From the NCBI RefSeq assembly GCF_032854445.1, contig NC_088306.1, forward strand, positions 7,191,924 through 7,255,923: 64,000 bases of DNA, in the 5' to 3' direction. Source of the DNA: Liolophura sinensis (lineage: Eukaryota; Mollusca; Polyplacophora; Chitonida; Chitonidae). A model generated the notes under the pieces. The model was not told where the DNA came from and searched no databases. It saw only the letters and a program-made list of their open reading frames with translations. The position numbers and the translations under genes are program-made. Positions 47,501 to 57,719 of the stretch are shown here, piece after piece (positions within the stretch are counted from its first letter, which is position 1; every line of letters begins with the position of its first letter).

Positions 47501-50500
47501 TCTGCTGCGATTTTAAATGTAAACCTTTGTTCATCCTGAAAACAATGCATTTTTAAAATTCTGCGAAAATTTCTGTAGCAAAACATGACCCGTACGGTCT
47601 GAGTCGTCAGATTAACTGCTGAGTGTACATCAGACCGAAAATATGCATAATTTTCTTGGAAAATAAGGAAGGCTGAACTTATTCTGTAAGTTTTCACGGT
47701 GAAGCCATGCATCAATTATCAATTAATCAATTAACCAACCGTTTTGAAAAAGAAACGACAAACTGATTACTTACTGAATCACACCAGTTACGAAACTAGT
47801 AAGTTGGAACAAAGGTTTGAGTAAATGTGAATTTGGAAAACAGCTAAAGGTAGGGAAATGTCCATGAATATAATAGACTTACAGCGCAGAAAGTAAAATT
47901 AAAACAGCGTCGAAAATAATTGGTAAAAGGTCTGAGGCAGCCGGTGAAATACAGCCTATTGTCATTTTAAATGTACATGTAAATCTTTAAATGCTGACAA
48001 CGTATACGCCTCTAACGCCAAGGAAAAATGCGGGGATGTTCGCAATTTATTAAACGCCACTGATCTTATACTACAAGAGATAAAATAAAATTCATTTGTG
48101 AAGGTCTTGTTATACTAAATCCTGCGAACAATTTCAAACTTGGTAGTGTCGGAAACAGGGTTTAAGTAGATAACAGTTTAGGTAACAGGTGTCGCCCTTT
48201 GTCAAAACATATTAAACTCCGCCCATTATACGGCATGCGCAATTATGATGTCATCCAAGGTAATGAGTGTACAGATCTCTGAATATAGGGGACAAGTTAA
48301 AAGAAACAGACTAATAAGGCTCGGATGTCTGCAGTGCGCATAATACTACAATGTTAACTATATTAGTAGTAAAATTCTTGAAGCTAGTAGGCCTATGGTC
48401 ACTCAGTTCGACGTCACTGACAGCCTTTCGCCTAACAGATTCGTACATAGATATAACTAAACTTGACCGGTATCTTTCTAGATCGAGTTGGGTGTAACGG
48501 AATGATGGAACTTTGCGACCTACGCTTTGACCAAGTGACTCTTGCAGGATCACACAATTCTGGTAAATGCTGACTGAATTATTTTCGCCTTTCGGTTGTT
48601 CTTGTATTATTATAATTATTATTTTTGTTTTGCTTTTAATCTGCGATTGATGAATATCATAAACTTTAATGCACTGCATGTTTGTCATGGTAAAAACAGA
48701 AATAGCGGTACAATGGTACAACATTTTGGACTACAGCCCAGCAAGTAAAACCAGAAAGGCTACGAAAATGTCACAGCTGGAACATCATTGTCTAAACAGG
48801 CAATATCATTACCAAACATGATCACAATGTATTACAGACACTTGACTCATGATTAGCTGACCAGGCATTTTCTAATCAGTTTTTTAGTAATGCCGAATTC
48901 TGCCGACTTATGTGTGTAATCACAACCTCAGCTATGAAGACACTATAGGAATAATGTCAGCTCGAGGTCTAGTTTTAAATCGATTTACTTACTTATTTGA
49001 TTGATGTTTTACGCTGCACTCCGGAATATTTCACTTACACGACTGCGGCCAGCATTATAGTGGAAAAAATCCGGCAGAGCCGAGGGGAAACCGAAACAAC
49101 CGTCTGTAGGTTGCTGGAAGACCTTCCCTCGTACGACCGGAGAGGAAGTCTGCCTGAGCTGGACGAACTCACAGCGCTGGCATTGGTGAGAGGCTCCCGG
49201 GCCATTGCGCCGTGCTAACCATGAGGCCACGAAGGCCCCAGTTTTACGTTGATGATTGAATCATTATAGTTTTACCCGACATGGGCAATTTTTCGGCTAT
49301 ATGGTGGTAGTTTTAAATAAAGTATACCTGAAAATGTATGTAAATGTATATCACTGGTGGAAAATCTCTTATGACTGAAGACAAAGTATACAATGCACAG
49401 GTGCACTTTAATAGGTGCAACTTGCAAATGTAACCTTATCTTAAATACACTGCTTCCAAAACTCAAAATTCACCTGTAACTTTCCACACTGAAGTCACTC
49501 ATAGGAGTTCTAGAAAACAAAGGAAACAAAGGGAATCGAGGGTCAGATATATATCCAGTGGAAATTTAGAAAGCTTTAGAAAAAATGGCCAGGGCTGTGA
49601 ACCAGAAGGTACCATTGATAAGACGCTCAGATGGCTTTGCTGCATGTAATAGAAGAACGCAATGATATGACCACCTTTTTTGTCGCCATATACAAACAAC
49701 ACCAACAAATCATTGTTATGATTTATTTTCTTTAATTATTTGATTGGTGGTTTACGCCATTCTCAAGAATATTTCACTTATACGGCGGCGTCCAGCATTA
49801 TGGTGTGAGGAAACTGGACAGAGCCCGATGAAAGCCCACGACCATCCGCAGGTTGCTGGAAGACCGCATTGTTAAAAAGAGTACATCGTTAGTACATGTA
49901 TCCTGTGTCGATTGTCATTAGATGATTGCTTCTCACTTTGTTGACTTCAGAGAAAATCCTTCTTAATCTTGTCAGACAAAAAAAGAGGTATAACGAAGTA
50001 AAATGTAAATAAATCAGCACGAAAATTATCCTTCTCACACGCGAACTACATACATGTACCAAGCAGCTCGGGGCTCGAACTTGATTTGTAACTTGTCATG
50101 GCAAAATCATGTACATGTACACCAACTTTAAAATCAGTTATGAAAATTCCAAATCACAGTCAAAAATAAGCCTATAATAAGTCCAAAATAGACAAAAGAG
50201 CACGAAACTCAAACTTGGCCTGTAACTTGTTACCGTAAAGCCACATAACCATATTGATAGTGACGTCACACAACTCTTTCTATACATTTGTGTTCAGTCT
50301 GAATAAATCTAACTCTGGTGAACTTAACTCATGTGATGTTTGGGTATTCAAAGAAAAGCAAATCTAATATTCAATACTAGTTCTAGGGTCAGGGAAGTCA
50401 CGGTATAGTTATTGGCGGCATACACTACAAAAATACGGTTCAAAAATCCCGCTTATTATAGTGTAAACAAAACAAAAAAATAAGTGGGGATATTTCCAGT

Positions 50501-53500
50501 ACAGCCTATAGTCTTTGTGATTGATCTTCACCTTCTTTTTCTGCTTGCTTTGATTTTAATGAAAGTATTTACTTATATGGCCCACAAATGCTAATTACTT
50601 CCAGGATCTGGATATGACGGCCATCTTTACTACTCCAGCGGGATTGTTGCCCTTGACTGTCCATACCGAAACCAGTGGCTCAGTTTTACTGACCAACTCA
50701 AACTGGGTATTCGATTCTTTGATATCGACCTCTGCTGGAAAAGTGGAAGAATATACAACTGTCATCTCAATGCCTATACCAACACTTTAACACACGTAAG
50801 TACTAACAGGCTAATGGATGAGAAAGTTGTGAATTTATCTGCTCTTAATGTAGCCGGTCCACGACTCTCATTTTGACGCGTGTTAAGTCTAACAATCGTT
50901 GCCGACCACTTGTCTTTTACCATTATTGTGTGCAATTCTTGGCATGACATGTATGGGAGTTCGTCAGTGACGTGTCAAGGTCGGTAATTTTTCCGGGTTC
51001 ATAATTTATATCAAGGTGAAATGCCAGGATTTCCTTGGCGTCTCGTAGATTATCATTTTCTCCACTCACTCGAAAAATACTTACGGTATTGAACCTTCCC
51101 TGTCCAATATCCTCTGTTTACTCCGCCCGTAAAACTGGTTATTATAAGATGACTGAAAACTAGATTATGGCGTTAAACAAATATCAGATAAATCGATTCT
51201 TAACAATGTCTTAATTCCATGTATTTCTTTAGCTGGTCATAGTGTAAACTGTCCCTTAAACAGCGGATGGTCGTAGGTTTCCTCCCGCCATAATGCTGGT
51301 GGCCGTCGTATTCGTGAAATATTCTTGAGTACGGCGTAAAACACCAATGAAATCAGTTCAATGTTATAATGAATTGAAGCATGTGTAGAAACGGTTGCAT
51401 ACTTTTTCAATACACAGGTTCGCTGATCAAACCCTATGTTTCACTCTAAGACGAAAAAGGTGTTGATCCATTTCGAATTTAGCTCCAAATGATTTGGTTA
51501 CGTCTGCAATCCCAAAAAGCAAATGCGTTCGTTTTGTACACGCTTATTTGTGTAGCCCTCCATGTAAGCAAGACTTGTATCACAAGTACACAATTTGGTA
51601 CACATTAAATATGTAGATATATAAAAAAGCAAGATACATATTAACGTTTCTGTACAAATGTTACAATCAATGTGTGCTTGTAGTAGACATCTTGTATATT
51701 TTTTGTACACCATTGCTTTAAAAAAGTAGGTCAAAGAGCTGATGGCGTATTCCAGAAGTTGATTCTGGTTACACTATCTCCTGGCTTCGATCAGTTCCCC
51801 ATGGTAGCTAAAAATCGGCATTGATTTGAACTTTATACCGCACAAAACACTTTTTAATAAACCCGACAATATGTACCTATTAAACCGCGATATATTAAGT
51901 ATTACTTTTCCGTGAAGAATGCTCAGTGAAGAATTAGCTTCATGTTATACTTACCGAAAGTTTTGGTGCCAGTATAATTCTTGTTTTCGTAAAGATTTAC
52001 CTGAGGGGATCGTTAAATTTCAGCACGCATTTGGATGTGGATGTTTACAAAACAGTTACGGTTAGAAGCAATCGAAATTATATTTTCAGTATAGCTGAGC
52101 CCAGAGCTTGCATAAATAAATAAGAAATCATCTTTACACGAATATCGATTATATTTGGTGGGTAATGTCTTCTAATTAGCTAGGTTTTAAGCTGGATTCC
52201 AAGACCTTTGTGTTAAACCTTCGGACTTCGGAATGTCTCACAAGTGTCACCCTGGAAAACTGGAGAAGAAGCTGTCAATACAAACATTGTTGAACTGACC
52301 CTTTATACACAAATATCCTTAACATTCACATCTTAACGCTTTTTTCAGCTTTTTGTTTTTACAGTGTATAACGTATCCAATCAAAACATCATCATACTTG
52401 TACACAAACACTTGTGAATTTATATATGGTTTACCACATTATTGCTTTAGATCTTAGATCTAACGTGATTAGATTTATTGATTTGATTGCTATTTTACGC
52501 CACAGACGAACTATGAATATTTCACTCACACGACTTCTCCAGTGGTTGGGGGGAGGAAACCGGACAGAGCCCGGGGGAAACCCACAAACCACAGGTGGTC
52601 AATGGACAGCGATGTTTCTCCAATAAGACATCGGCCAGATTCAAGGGATTAGGAGATCTCCTAATTTAATAACCCATTGTAATTGGAAACGAACGATGTC
52701 ACTGTTGTAACAGAGCATCGTCTACAAGACTGTAGACAATTTAACTGGACAGGGGTCCATACCGCTTCATAAAATGAGGCCAAACACTAAGTATACATTG
52801 CTACGCATGTGAACGCATTGGCTTTACCATTTTGTAGCTCTTTTCCGCATGTTGACAACGTTCAGACTTGCATACTAATGCACTGTATAGGGAATGCTGG
52901 GCCAACTTAAGAAGGCGACAGAATGCTTAAAGTTGTATTTCATCATAGCAGACCAGCAGCTAGCTGTTTCTGCCGTACTTGACCCGACCCATGGAGGGAG
53001 TGGTGTATACTTGTGTTATAATAATTTATATTCCATCCGCCGTGACTGAGAAAATCCTATTGATGTTGTTGTTGTCGTTTCGTCCTTTGACTGCATTATT
53101 AGGAAAGATAATATTTGATTTCACACTGTGTTTCTGATTACCAGATACCGAATTGGGTGAATTTATGGTTGTTGGATCAAAGCAGTAAGCCAACTTATAT
53201 ATTTATCGAGCCAGAAGTGTCGGACCTGATAAAAATGAAGCCATGCCCTACTCGATACCTTGAACGTTCTGGAAATCAGTTTGTTACAATGTCTGTTTCA
53301 GGCTTTGGAACAGATCGCCTCATCTCTGGCCAGATTGGAGAACCACAATCAAGTCATCGCCATACGTTTCCATGATTGTGACAAGGTGCCTGAGGACAAA
53401 GGGGAAGATCTCATTCGAGAGCTGACGCGTGCATTTTCTGGTAATGACGACCGGCCAGGCCTCAACGACGACAAAACGAAGACCGGAAAATGGCCCACCT

Positions 53501-56500
53501 TGCGCGAAGCCATTTACAGGAACAAGAGAGTTTTTGTCTTCATTAAAGAACGTCTTTGTGACTGGACTTGTAGAAACAGGCATCCATGGGTGTTTTCAAC
53601 GGTGAGTAATATTTCACTTCTGTATATCCACACAAGGAACTGATGCCCAGAAACACGTCTAAAAATTGTAAAGAAAGTCAGAAAGTACCTCACCCTACCT
53701 CCAAACTACATTGGCAATCAGCTGCTTCCACAAAATAATAGAATTAATGAGCTGTCATTTTCAGCGAAATTACACAATCAGAAAAGTCACAATGAAAATG
53801 ATCATGAAATATGTAGCAGGGACTAGGGGCTGTATATTCATCGCGTTGAATTGGATCGTTGGATATATGAACAGTTGGAATATGTTATCGACAACTTATA
53901 TTCCGCCATGCATGGTACACGATTTGAATATTGATTTCATTCATTGGAATAGAACATACCTTGCCTCTTTTCAGCATCACCGAAAACTGTTGACTGCTTC
54001 TCTTTGTATGATACCGTCCTATTGTCGTACTCATATACTTTCTTAATCCCTTGTGGGCTTGTGTTATACGTCGTTTTGAAAATTACCCTTACGATTATTG
54101 ACCTGGAACGTCCTTATTGGTTGTCTGTTTCGCCGCATTGATAGAGAAGTTTATCAAATACTGACTTCGGGTCACCAGTAGACGGTTATCTCAAGCAACT
54201 GGACACAATTTGTCACTTATAGGCGTTTTATCGGAGTGTCGTGCCATTCTTAAAGACAAAGAAAACACTAAAATAAAGTATGTATCAGATGTAAAAGCTG
54301 TTTAAAAACGGTCCAAGAAAAATAGTTCGATTTGGCCTTTTTACAATTTGTTTAACCTAGTAAAATGCATTTAAGTTTTTATTCTATGGTGATCTTTTCT
54401 GACCGCAATGTGACCAGTGATGTCACATAAGGCTTTTGCTACTTAATGCACAGCTAAATTTCCTCATTGAATATGCATATGCATATAGATTTATGAATGG
54501 ATTAGTCGATTTGACATTGAAACGAATTATTTTAAGCAAAAAGTACAGGTGTGACGTATTTCATACCTTTTGGGTCACAATAGTCCACGGTAGAATCTGA
54601 TCTTTTAACACAATTTTACTTGGTTAGAAAAATCAAAATAATAATAAAAAATAAATAAATCCATTTATTTCCCTGGAGAGTTTTAGTGGTTTTTCCTTTG
54701 ATATATGCTTCATTTTAGTGTGGTCTTTGCCTTTAAGAAATTTCAGGCTCATATCCAGGTTAACCAGCTGTGGTAAATCACTTCCCGTCGTCAGATAGCT
54801 GACAAAGGCCCTAATTTACTCACCACCGAACAGACAAGATCCGGAATTGAATGTATTATCACAATTCCCTTGAGAAGAAAAACGGGAAATTAATTTTCAT
54901 GTTTTGCCGTTTTGTTTTAATCATGGATGGCTATCTTCCTTTCCCAATAATAAAGTTTTCATACAAGCTCGTAAGAAATATTCAAAACAGACAAACTGGT
55001 ACACAAACTTTAAACACACTTAAACGAATTAAAGTTATTTTCCACAAATTTAGTAAACATGAAGTTAGACATCATGCACCAACCACTCCAGTTCAAATAA
55101 TAAAAAATAGCATATAGCAGAATGTCTCCGGCCGTAAGTGGGAAGGTCTGTCAGCAATTTGCGGATGGTCGTGGGTTTCCCCAGGTTTCTGCCCGGTTTC
55201 CACCCGCAATAATGCTGGCCGCCGTCGTATTCGTGAAATATTCTTGAGTACGGCGTAAAACACAAATCAAATAAATAAATAAATATACTCCAATGTTTAG
55301 ATATACACGGAGTCAATCAGTGATAGTGATTTACCGCGACTTCATCATGTAAATCTGTAATGTTGACATCTACTATATACTTAAAACCAATGAGAATCCT
55401 GATACACAAATCAGCTCCTAGGCTCCCAGTTACATTATAATCATTTCGCTGGCATTGATATTGCTGACGGAGAGTTACTTCGCTCATTTGTGAATTTTAC
55501 ACACTGCCAATCACAACCCGTCCACATCGATTTAAGGTGACCTTCTTGACCTAGTCCTTAACGTGCTAATGCAGTACAATAACCAAGGGGCCTATTACAG
55601 ATGTGGTCGGTAAGTTTACTTGTTTAACTTTTCATTGACTTATTACATTATATTAGCTGGTACATAGCATGTTACTAAAATATTTATTACTTTTTAACTA
55701 CCCGCAGAATTATTACTCAGACACCTGGATGACGCGTGCAGTATCGACAGGTTGCGCGGGAGTAGTGGGTGAAACAAAACAGCGCTGTTCCACATCGTCT
55801 CCTTTCGTCTTGGCTTCTGTCTTCGCCAGCTATGGACTCTGTATCAGCGACATGGCTTCTTTGGTACGTATTTAAATATATGTGTTATATTTAATATAAT
55901 AATCTGCTTCAATAGCAAGATGCATTTTAGCATCACTTGAAAACGTACTTTCTTTTAAATTTAAGAATAATTTTGAGAGCGAGCTTCACCAATATTGTTT
56001 GCATATCTGTACGAAGTATTTGAGAAAACCCGTCAGTAAATTGTCATATGTCGGTTCTTTAGCCCGAGCACTACCGTTTCCCCCTACCACTAAACTGATC
56101 GCAGTTGTATTTAAGAAAATTCCTCGATATGAGGATCAGATATATAAAGAAATAATGACTTAATCTAGTCTGTGTGCATTTCAGTGAAGTAAATATGAGT
56201 TTATATTTGAAATATCCGTCGCCGCATTTAAATTCTTTTCAACCAGTTTCAAACTTCTGCATAATTATTAAAAGCGAAAGTAAGAAAAGGCAGACCAGGT
56301 TAAACATCTTTGTTCTTCTCCGCCGCCATATTCACATGCCACCTGTTAAATACTGCGTGAATGAATTCGTCTGCCTCGGAATGACCAACTTCATTCAAAC
56401 CAAAGGCGAAGCATGTTGGCAGCAAATCAATTTTTGTTTAGTCGTGTCCCAAATTACTTGTACGTTTTAATTATCTCTGCGATCTGTTTTAATTTTTTGC

Positions 56501-56897
56501 TTGATTTTGTCTTTTGCGTTAAAGAGGTTGGTTGACAATTGGCATTACATACGCGTAACAACAGTCTACCTACGAAGTTAACTGCTGCATGTGACTTGAG
56601 TGTGTCTCTCATTTTTGACATTCACGTTCAACGTTTTATACACTAGAAAAATCTCATGTATAATAGAATAAAAAAAAATAAAAGCACGTTTTCTCTTTGC
56701 AGTGTAACAGACACGCGCGGAAGTCTGCACTTGAATGTTTCCATGAACGCCAGAAGTACGGACTAACGGTGAATTTCATCACGGTAGATGACGTGGGCAA
56801 CACTGGTGGCGACAACTTTCCGCTGATCACACATGTAGCTGACGAGGTGAACCGTCTGAATATCAAAGCCTTTGGAAAACAATCAATCCGGAAATAA
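41192..56897 (+). CDS. Secreted PAN / Cys-rich / PLC-like phosphodiesterase, 10 exons
   Basis: Coding exons: 41192-41531, 42345-42478, 44553-44655, 45947-46081, 47375-47518, 48482-48562, 50605-50795, 53302-53601, 55708-55863, 56703-56897. All are GT-AG with matching phases; they total 1779 bases, giving 592 residues plus stop. Domains: signal peptide (1-30), PAN/apple-like Cys domain (39-113), a short Cys segment (115-158), a Thr/Pro linker (168-192), two Cys-rich modules (196-236, 242-282) and a PLC-like X barrel (290-592). The barrel keeps His310-Asn311 (AGSHNS), the acidic pair Asp352/Asp354 (FFDIDL) and His366 (YNCHL), matching by position the His-Asn, acidic metal-ligand pair and second His of eukaryotic PLC X domains. 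There is no Y, PH, EF-hand or C2 domain, and no C-terminal hydrophobic GPI signal. A soluble extracellular phosphodiesterase is likely; its substrate is unknown and loss of activity cannot be excluded. Confidence 0.85.
41810..42105 (+). repeat. Dispersed repeat family RA with 20-bp internal duplication, in PLC-like intron 1
   Basis: GGGTTTTATTCGAACTGTTC, GATGAAAAAGGCAGTGATGA and TGCTGTGTTGTCATCACACT mark the family. ACGTCACTGGACTACACTC is doubled at 42011 and 42031. Confidence 0.7.
42345..42478 (+). CDS. PLC-like gene exon 2: short Cys-containing segment
   Basis: The acceptor is TTTTGGTGTTCAG, preceded by a T-rich repeat; the donor is a perfect GTAAGT at 42479, in phase 0. It encodes about 44 residues with three cysteines (116, 128, 144) of no family I recognise. 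The reading frame stays open past the donor to TGA 42575-42577. Confidence 0.75.
42605..42790 (+). repeat. Dispersed repeat family RC fragment
   Basis: GCATGGTACTAGACTTGATA, TTTCATTTATTCGTCCAGGA, TGTTTTGGGAAATAGACTTA and GTTGATGGCTGGCATACGAA correspond in order to the other RC copies. In intron 2 of the PLC-like gene. Confidence 0.58.
42791..44552 (+). other. PLC-like intron 2, remainder
   Basis: Mostly unique A+T-rich sequence. A small duplication (ACTGCAGATAATTTC twice, about 43066-43100) lies next to degraded SINE-like GCGACGGCCAG. Open frames of up to 151 codons on either strand show no domain and no splice logic. Confidence 0.5.
44553..44655 (+). CDS. PLC-like gene exon 3: Thr/Pro linker
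   Basis: The acceptor GCAATCTCGCAG ends at 44552 in phase 0, matching exon 2; the donor GTACGT follows 44655 in phase 1. It encodes a linker with six consecutive Thr, then PPPLIPIYAEPPVP. Such linkers are typically O-glycosylated spacers between extracellular modules. Recognition rests on phase fit and composition, not conservation. Confidence 0.68.
45785..45850 (-). repeat. Dispersed repeat family RA, 5' fragment
   Basis: GTGACAATTTGCCACCTACC and ACTGTCGTCGCTGCTCTAGT then TTTACT are the reverse complement of the family's first 60 bases. Confidence 0.68.
45947..46081 (+). CDS. PLC-like gene exon 4: Cys-rich module 1
   Basis: The exon is 135 bases, phase 1 at both ends (acceptor TTCCTGTAG, donor GTACGT). 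It encodes one module with spacing C-x8-C-x3-C-x17-C-x7-CC (Cys 196, 205, 209, 227, 235, 236) and signature residues GTSPFC, KEGW and CWTGTKRLCC. I recall this kind of module beside PLC-like domains in invertebrate secreted proteins, but cannot give a database name. Its role is probably binding or spacing outside the cell. Confidence 0.83.
46268..46402 (-). mobile_element. SINE 3' part in PLC-like intron 4
   Basis: TTTATTTATCTATTTGACTT tail, CGCACTCAAGAATATTTCAC and GGTTATGGTGGGAGGAAACC; the head half is lost. Confidence 0.73.
46683..46850. mobile_element. Two SINE 3' ends tail to tail
   Basis: A plus-strand end (46683-46795, CGCCGTCGTATAAGTGAAAT, then ACTCTTGAGTACGGCGTAAA) meets a minus-strand end (46798-46850, GTATTTGATTGCTGTTTAAC). 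Their A/T tails abut, giving an imperfect inverted repeat. Confidence 0.68.
47038..47100 (+). mobile_element. SINE 3' end
   Basis: CCATCGTCGTATAAGTGAAA, TGTTCTTGAGTACGGCGTAA and CACCAATCAAATAAGTAAAC, well preserved although very short. In PLC-like intron 4. Confidence 0.72.
47375..47518 (+). CDS. PLC-like gene exon 5: Cys-rich module 2
   Basis: The exon is 144 bases, again phase 1 at both ends (acceptor TTATTTTCCAG, donor GTAAAC). It is a diverged second copy of the exon 4 module: C-x8-C-x6-C-x14-C-x7-CC with GCWTGYKAVCC at the end. Same exon boundaries and phase as exon 4 indicate tandem exon duplication. Confidence 0.83.
47890..48075 (+). repeat. Dispersed repeat family RA
   Basis: AGTAAAATTAAAACAGCGTC, CATGTAAATCTTTAAATGCT, CGCCTCTAACGCCAAGG and GCAATTTATTAAACGCCACT follow family order. 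In PLC-like intron 5, just before exon 6. Confidence 0.6.
48482..48562 (+). CDS. PLC-like gene exon 6: start of X barrel, first catalytic His
   Basis: An 81-base phase 1-1 exon from acceptor CTTTCTAG to donor GTAAAT. It encodes GCNGMMELCD, then VTLAGSHNS, the first strand of PLC-like barrels. His310-Asn311 align with the catalytic His and metal-binding Asn of eukaryotic PLC X domains. Confidence 0.87.
48740..48850 (+). repeat. Dispersed repeat family RA, 5' part, degraded
   Basis: AGTAAAACCAGAAAGGCTAC and ATGTCACAGCTGGAACATCA can be aligned with the first part of the family; the rest is uncertain. Confidence 0.4.
48971..49253 (-). mobile_element. tRNA-derived SINE, near full length, in PLC-like intron 6
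   Basis: The element runs 48985-49239 with tail, core AATATTTCACTTACACGACT and head ending GGCCACGAAGGCCCC. The flanks AGTTTTAAATCGAT and AGTTTTACGTTGAT could be a decayed 14-bp target-site duplication. Confidence 0.8.
49733..49870 (-). mobile_element. SINE, head-truncated, in PLC-like intron 6
   Basis: ATTTGATTGGTGGTTTACGC, AATATTTCACTTATACGGCG, CAGCATTATGGTGTGAGGAA and CCATCCGCAGGTTGCTGGAA; it stops before the tRNA-like head. Confidence 0.78.
50605..50795 (+). CDS. PLC-like gene exon 7: acidic pair and second His
   Basis: The acceptor TTACTTCCAG ends at 50604; the donor is GTAAGT at 50796, phase 0. It encodes LKLGIRFFDIDLCW and IYNCHLNAY. The Asp-x-Asp pair is where PLC X domains have Glu-x-Asp metal ligands, and His366 sits where the second catalytic His is expected. 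Confidence 0.88.
51258..51352 (+). mobile_element. SINE 3' end in PLC-like intron 7
   Basis: CAGCGGATGGTCGTAGGTTT, CGCCATAATGCTGGTGGCCG, GTGAAATATTCTTGAGTACG. Close to consensus. Confidence 0.78.
52470..52606 (-). mobile_element. SINE 3' half in PLC-like intron 7
   Basis: TTGATTTGATTGCTATTTTA, ATGAATATTTCACTCACACG, GGAGGAAACCGGACAGAGCC, CGGGGGAAACCCACAAACC. Confidence 0.76.
53302..53601 (+). CDS. PLC-like gene exon 8: middle of barrel
   Basis: The largest internal exon: 300 bases, phase 0-0 (acceptor TCTGTTTCAG, donor GTGAGT). It encodes ALEQIASSL, the strand QVIAIRFHDCD, WPTLREAI and RVFVFIKERLCD, the order of helices and strands in single-barrel PLC-like proteins. The Glu found in the corresponding LSLEN strand of mammalian PLC is not obvious here. 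Confidence 0.86.
53860..54190 (+). repeat. Dispersed repeat family RC
   Basis: GGATATATGAACAGTTGGAA, ATGCATGGTACACGATTTGA, CCGAAAACTGTTGACTGCTT, CTTAATCCCTTGTGGGCTTG and CGATTATTGACCTGGAACGT: the most complete copy here. In PLC-like intron 8. Confidence 0.7.
54250..54736. mobile_element. TTAA-flanked MITE, 479 bp between the TTAA sites
   Basis: TTAA at 54250-54253 and 54733-54736 bound inverted termini of about 45 bases: AGACAAAGAAAACACTAAAA then TAAAGTATGTATCAGATG on the left, AGGCAAAGACCACACTAAAA then TGAAGCATATATCAAAGG on the right strand. Non-coding, A+T rich. It resembles the element at 28193 in its TTAA sites and AAAG-rich ends but is a different sequence. Confidence 0.75.
55121..55290 (+). 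mobile_element. SINE, head-truncated, in PLC-like intron 8
   Basis: CTCCGGCCGTAAGTGGGAAG, GCGGATGGTCGTGGGTTTCC, CCGCCGTCGTATTCGTGAAA and an AAATAAATAAATAAAT tail. Confidence 0.82.
55708..55863 (+). CDS. PLC-like gene exon 9
   Basis: 156 bases, phase 0-0, acceptor AACTACCCGCAG, donor GTACGT. It encodes the NYYSDTWMT segment and two central cysteines. Phase and codon-like composition support it; the segment shows no motif of its own. Confidence 0.8.
56015..56150 (+). mobile_element. SINE variant B, degraded
   Basis: GAGAAAACCCGTCAGTAAAT, GCCCGAGCACTACCG and CTGATCGCAGTTGTATTTAA align to the variant B body. In PLC-like intron 9. Confidence 0.42.
56703..56897 (+). CDS. PLC-like gene exon 10: C terminus and stop
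   Basis: The acceptor TTTTCTCTTTGCAG ends at 56702. The exon encodes YGLTVNFITVDDVG, the last barrel strand with an acidic pair, then a helix and the hydrophilic end GKQSIRK, TAA at 56895-56897. No hydrophobic tail follows, so there is no GPI attachment signal. Confidence 0.85.
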   Translation, partial: CNRHARKSALECFHERQKYGLTVNFITVDDVGNTGGDNFPLITHVADEVNRLNIKAFGKQSIRK

Positions 56898-56963
56898 CTG
56901 CCTTTTCTCCGATAATGTTATGTATATAGTGACTTTACTGAAGGTAACATAATCCCCTACGGG

Positions 56964-56969
56964 AATAAA
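56964..56969 (+). terminator. Candidate polyadenylation signal of the PLC-like gene
   Basis: AATAAA lies 67 bases after the stop codon and is the first canonical hexamer downstream. It would give a short 3' UTR of about 90 bases. No transcript evidence. Confidence 0.4.
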
Positions 56970-57229
56970 CAGCCATTTTATGATAAACAGTGTATACACA
57001 TTAGCAAAGAGATGTGATGGTGGATTGTACTGCAGCGGATAACGTTACCTGAAGAAAAATGGCGTGTCATGGGCAAAAAGCCGTTTAGTCCATTTGGGCA
57101 CTCCGAAGAAAAGTATTAAACCAAGCATCATATTCATTGCCGCTACGCCAAGCTTCACTTTATTTGAAGACGAAGCTATTAAAAATAAAGTTACCAATCG
57201 TGATACCTATCAGTCCAATGTATATATCA

Positions 57230-57430
57230 CCGTGTTAGATATATGAACAGTTTCAATCAAAGTGCTATAAAAACATATATTTTGATTATCGACAGCTTAC
57301 ACTGTTGCATGGTACACGATTTAGATACTGATTTCACTCAGACGCCTAGAGGATTCCTTACATTCTTCCAACACCACTGAAACAAGATGACTGCTTTTCG
57401 TTTAACACAAACCAGCAAAGAATCAAGAAA
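57230..57430 (+). repeat. Dispersed repeat family RC, 5' half
   Basis: TTAGATATATGAACAGTTTC, TTGATTATCGACAGCTTACA, GTTGCATGGTACACGATTTA, CTTCCAACACCACTGAAAC. The 3' half is absent. Confidence 0.66.
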
Positions 57431-57719
57431 GTAGGGAGGTCAACAGCTGTGTTCAATGATGACGGAAAGGCGCACAGGATTCTTTTCAATCTTGAATCGG
57501 TCTTTTGAAATCGAATAAACTGTAAAAATGTTGGTTCCCTTTTATTATCATATCTTTGATTTGTGAAAATACCGTTTTCGTAGTTGTATTAAGAGATATG
57601 TTGACTCCAGTGTGTGTAACTTTTGTTATGTAACAATCTTTTCTTATTACATTGACGACGATCAAGATAATATTACATTGGATACTATTTTCCTGCATTG
57701 GACTTATTCATGAACTAAT

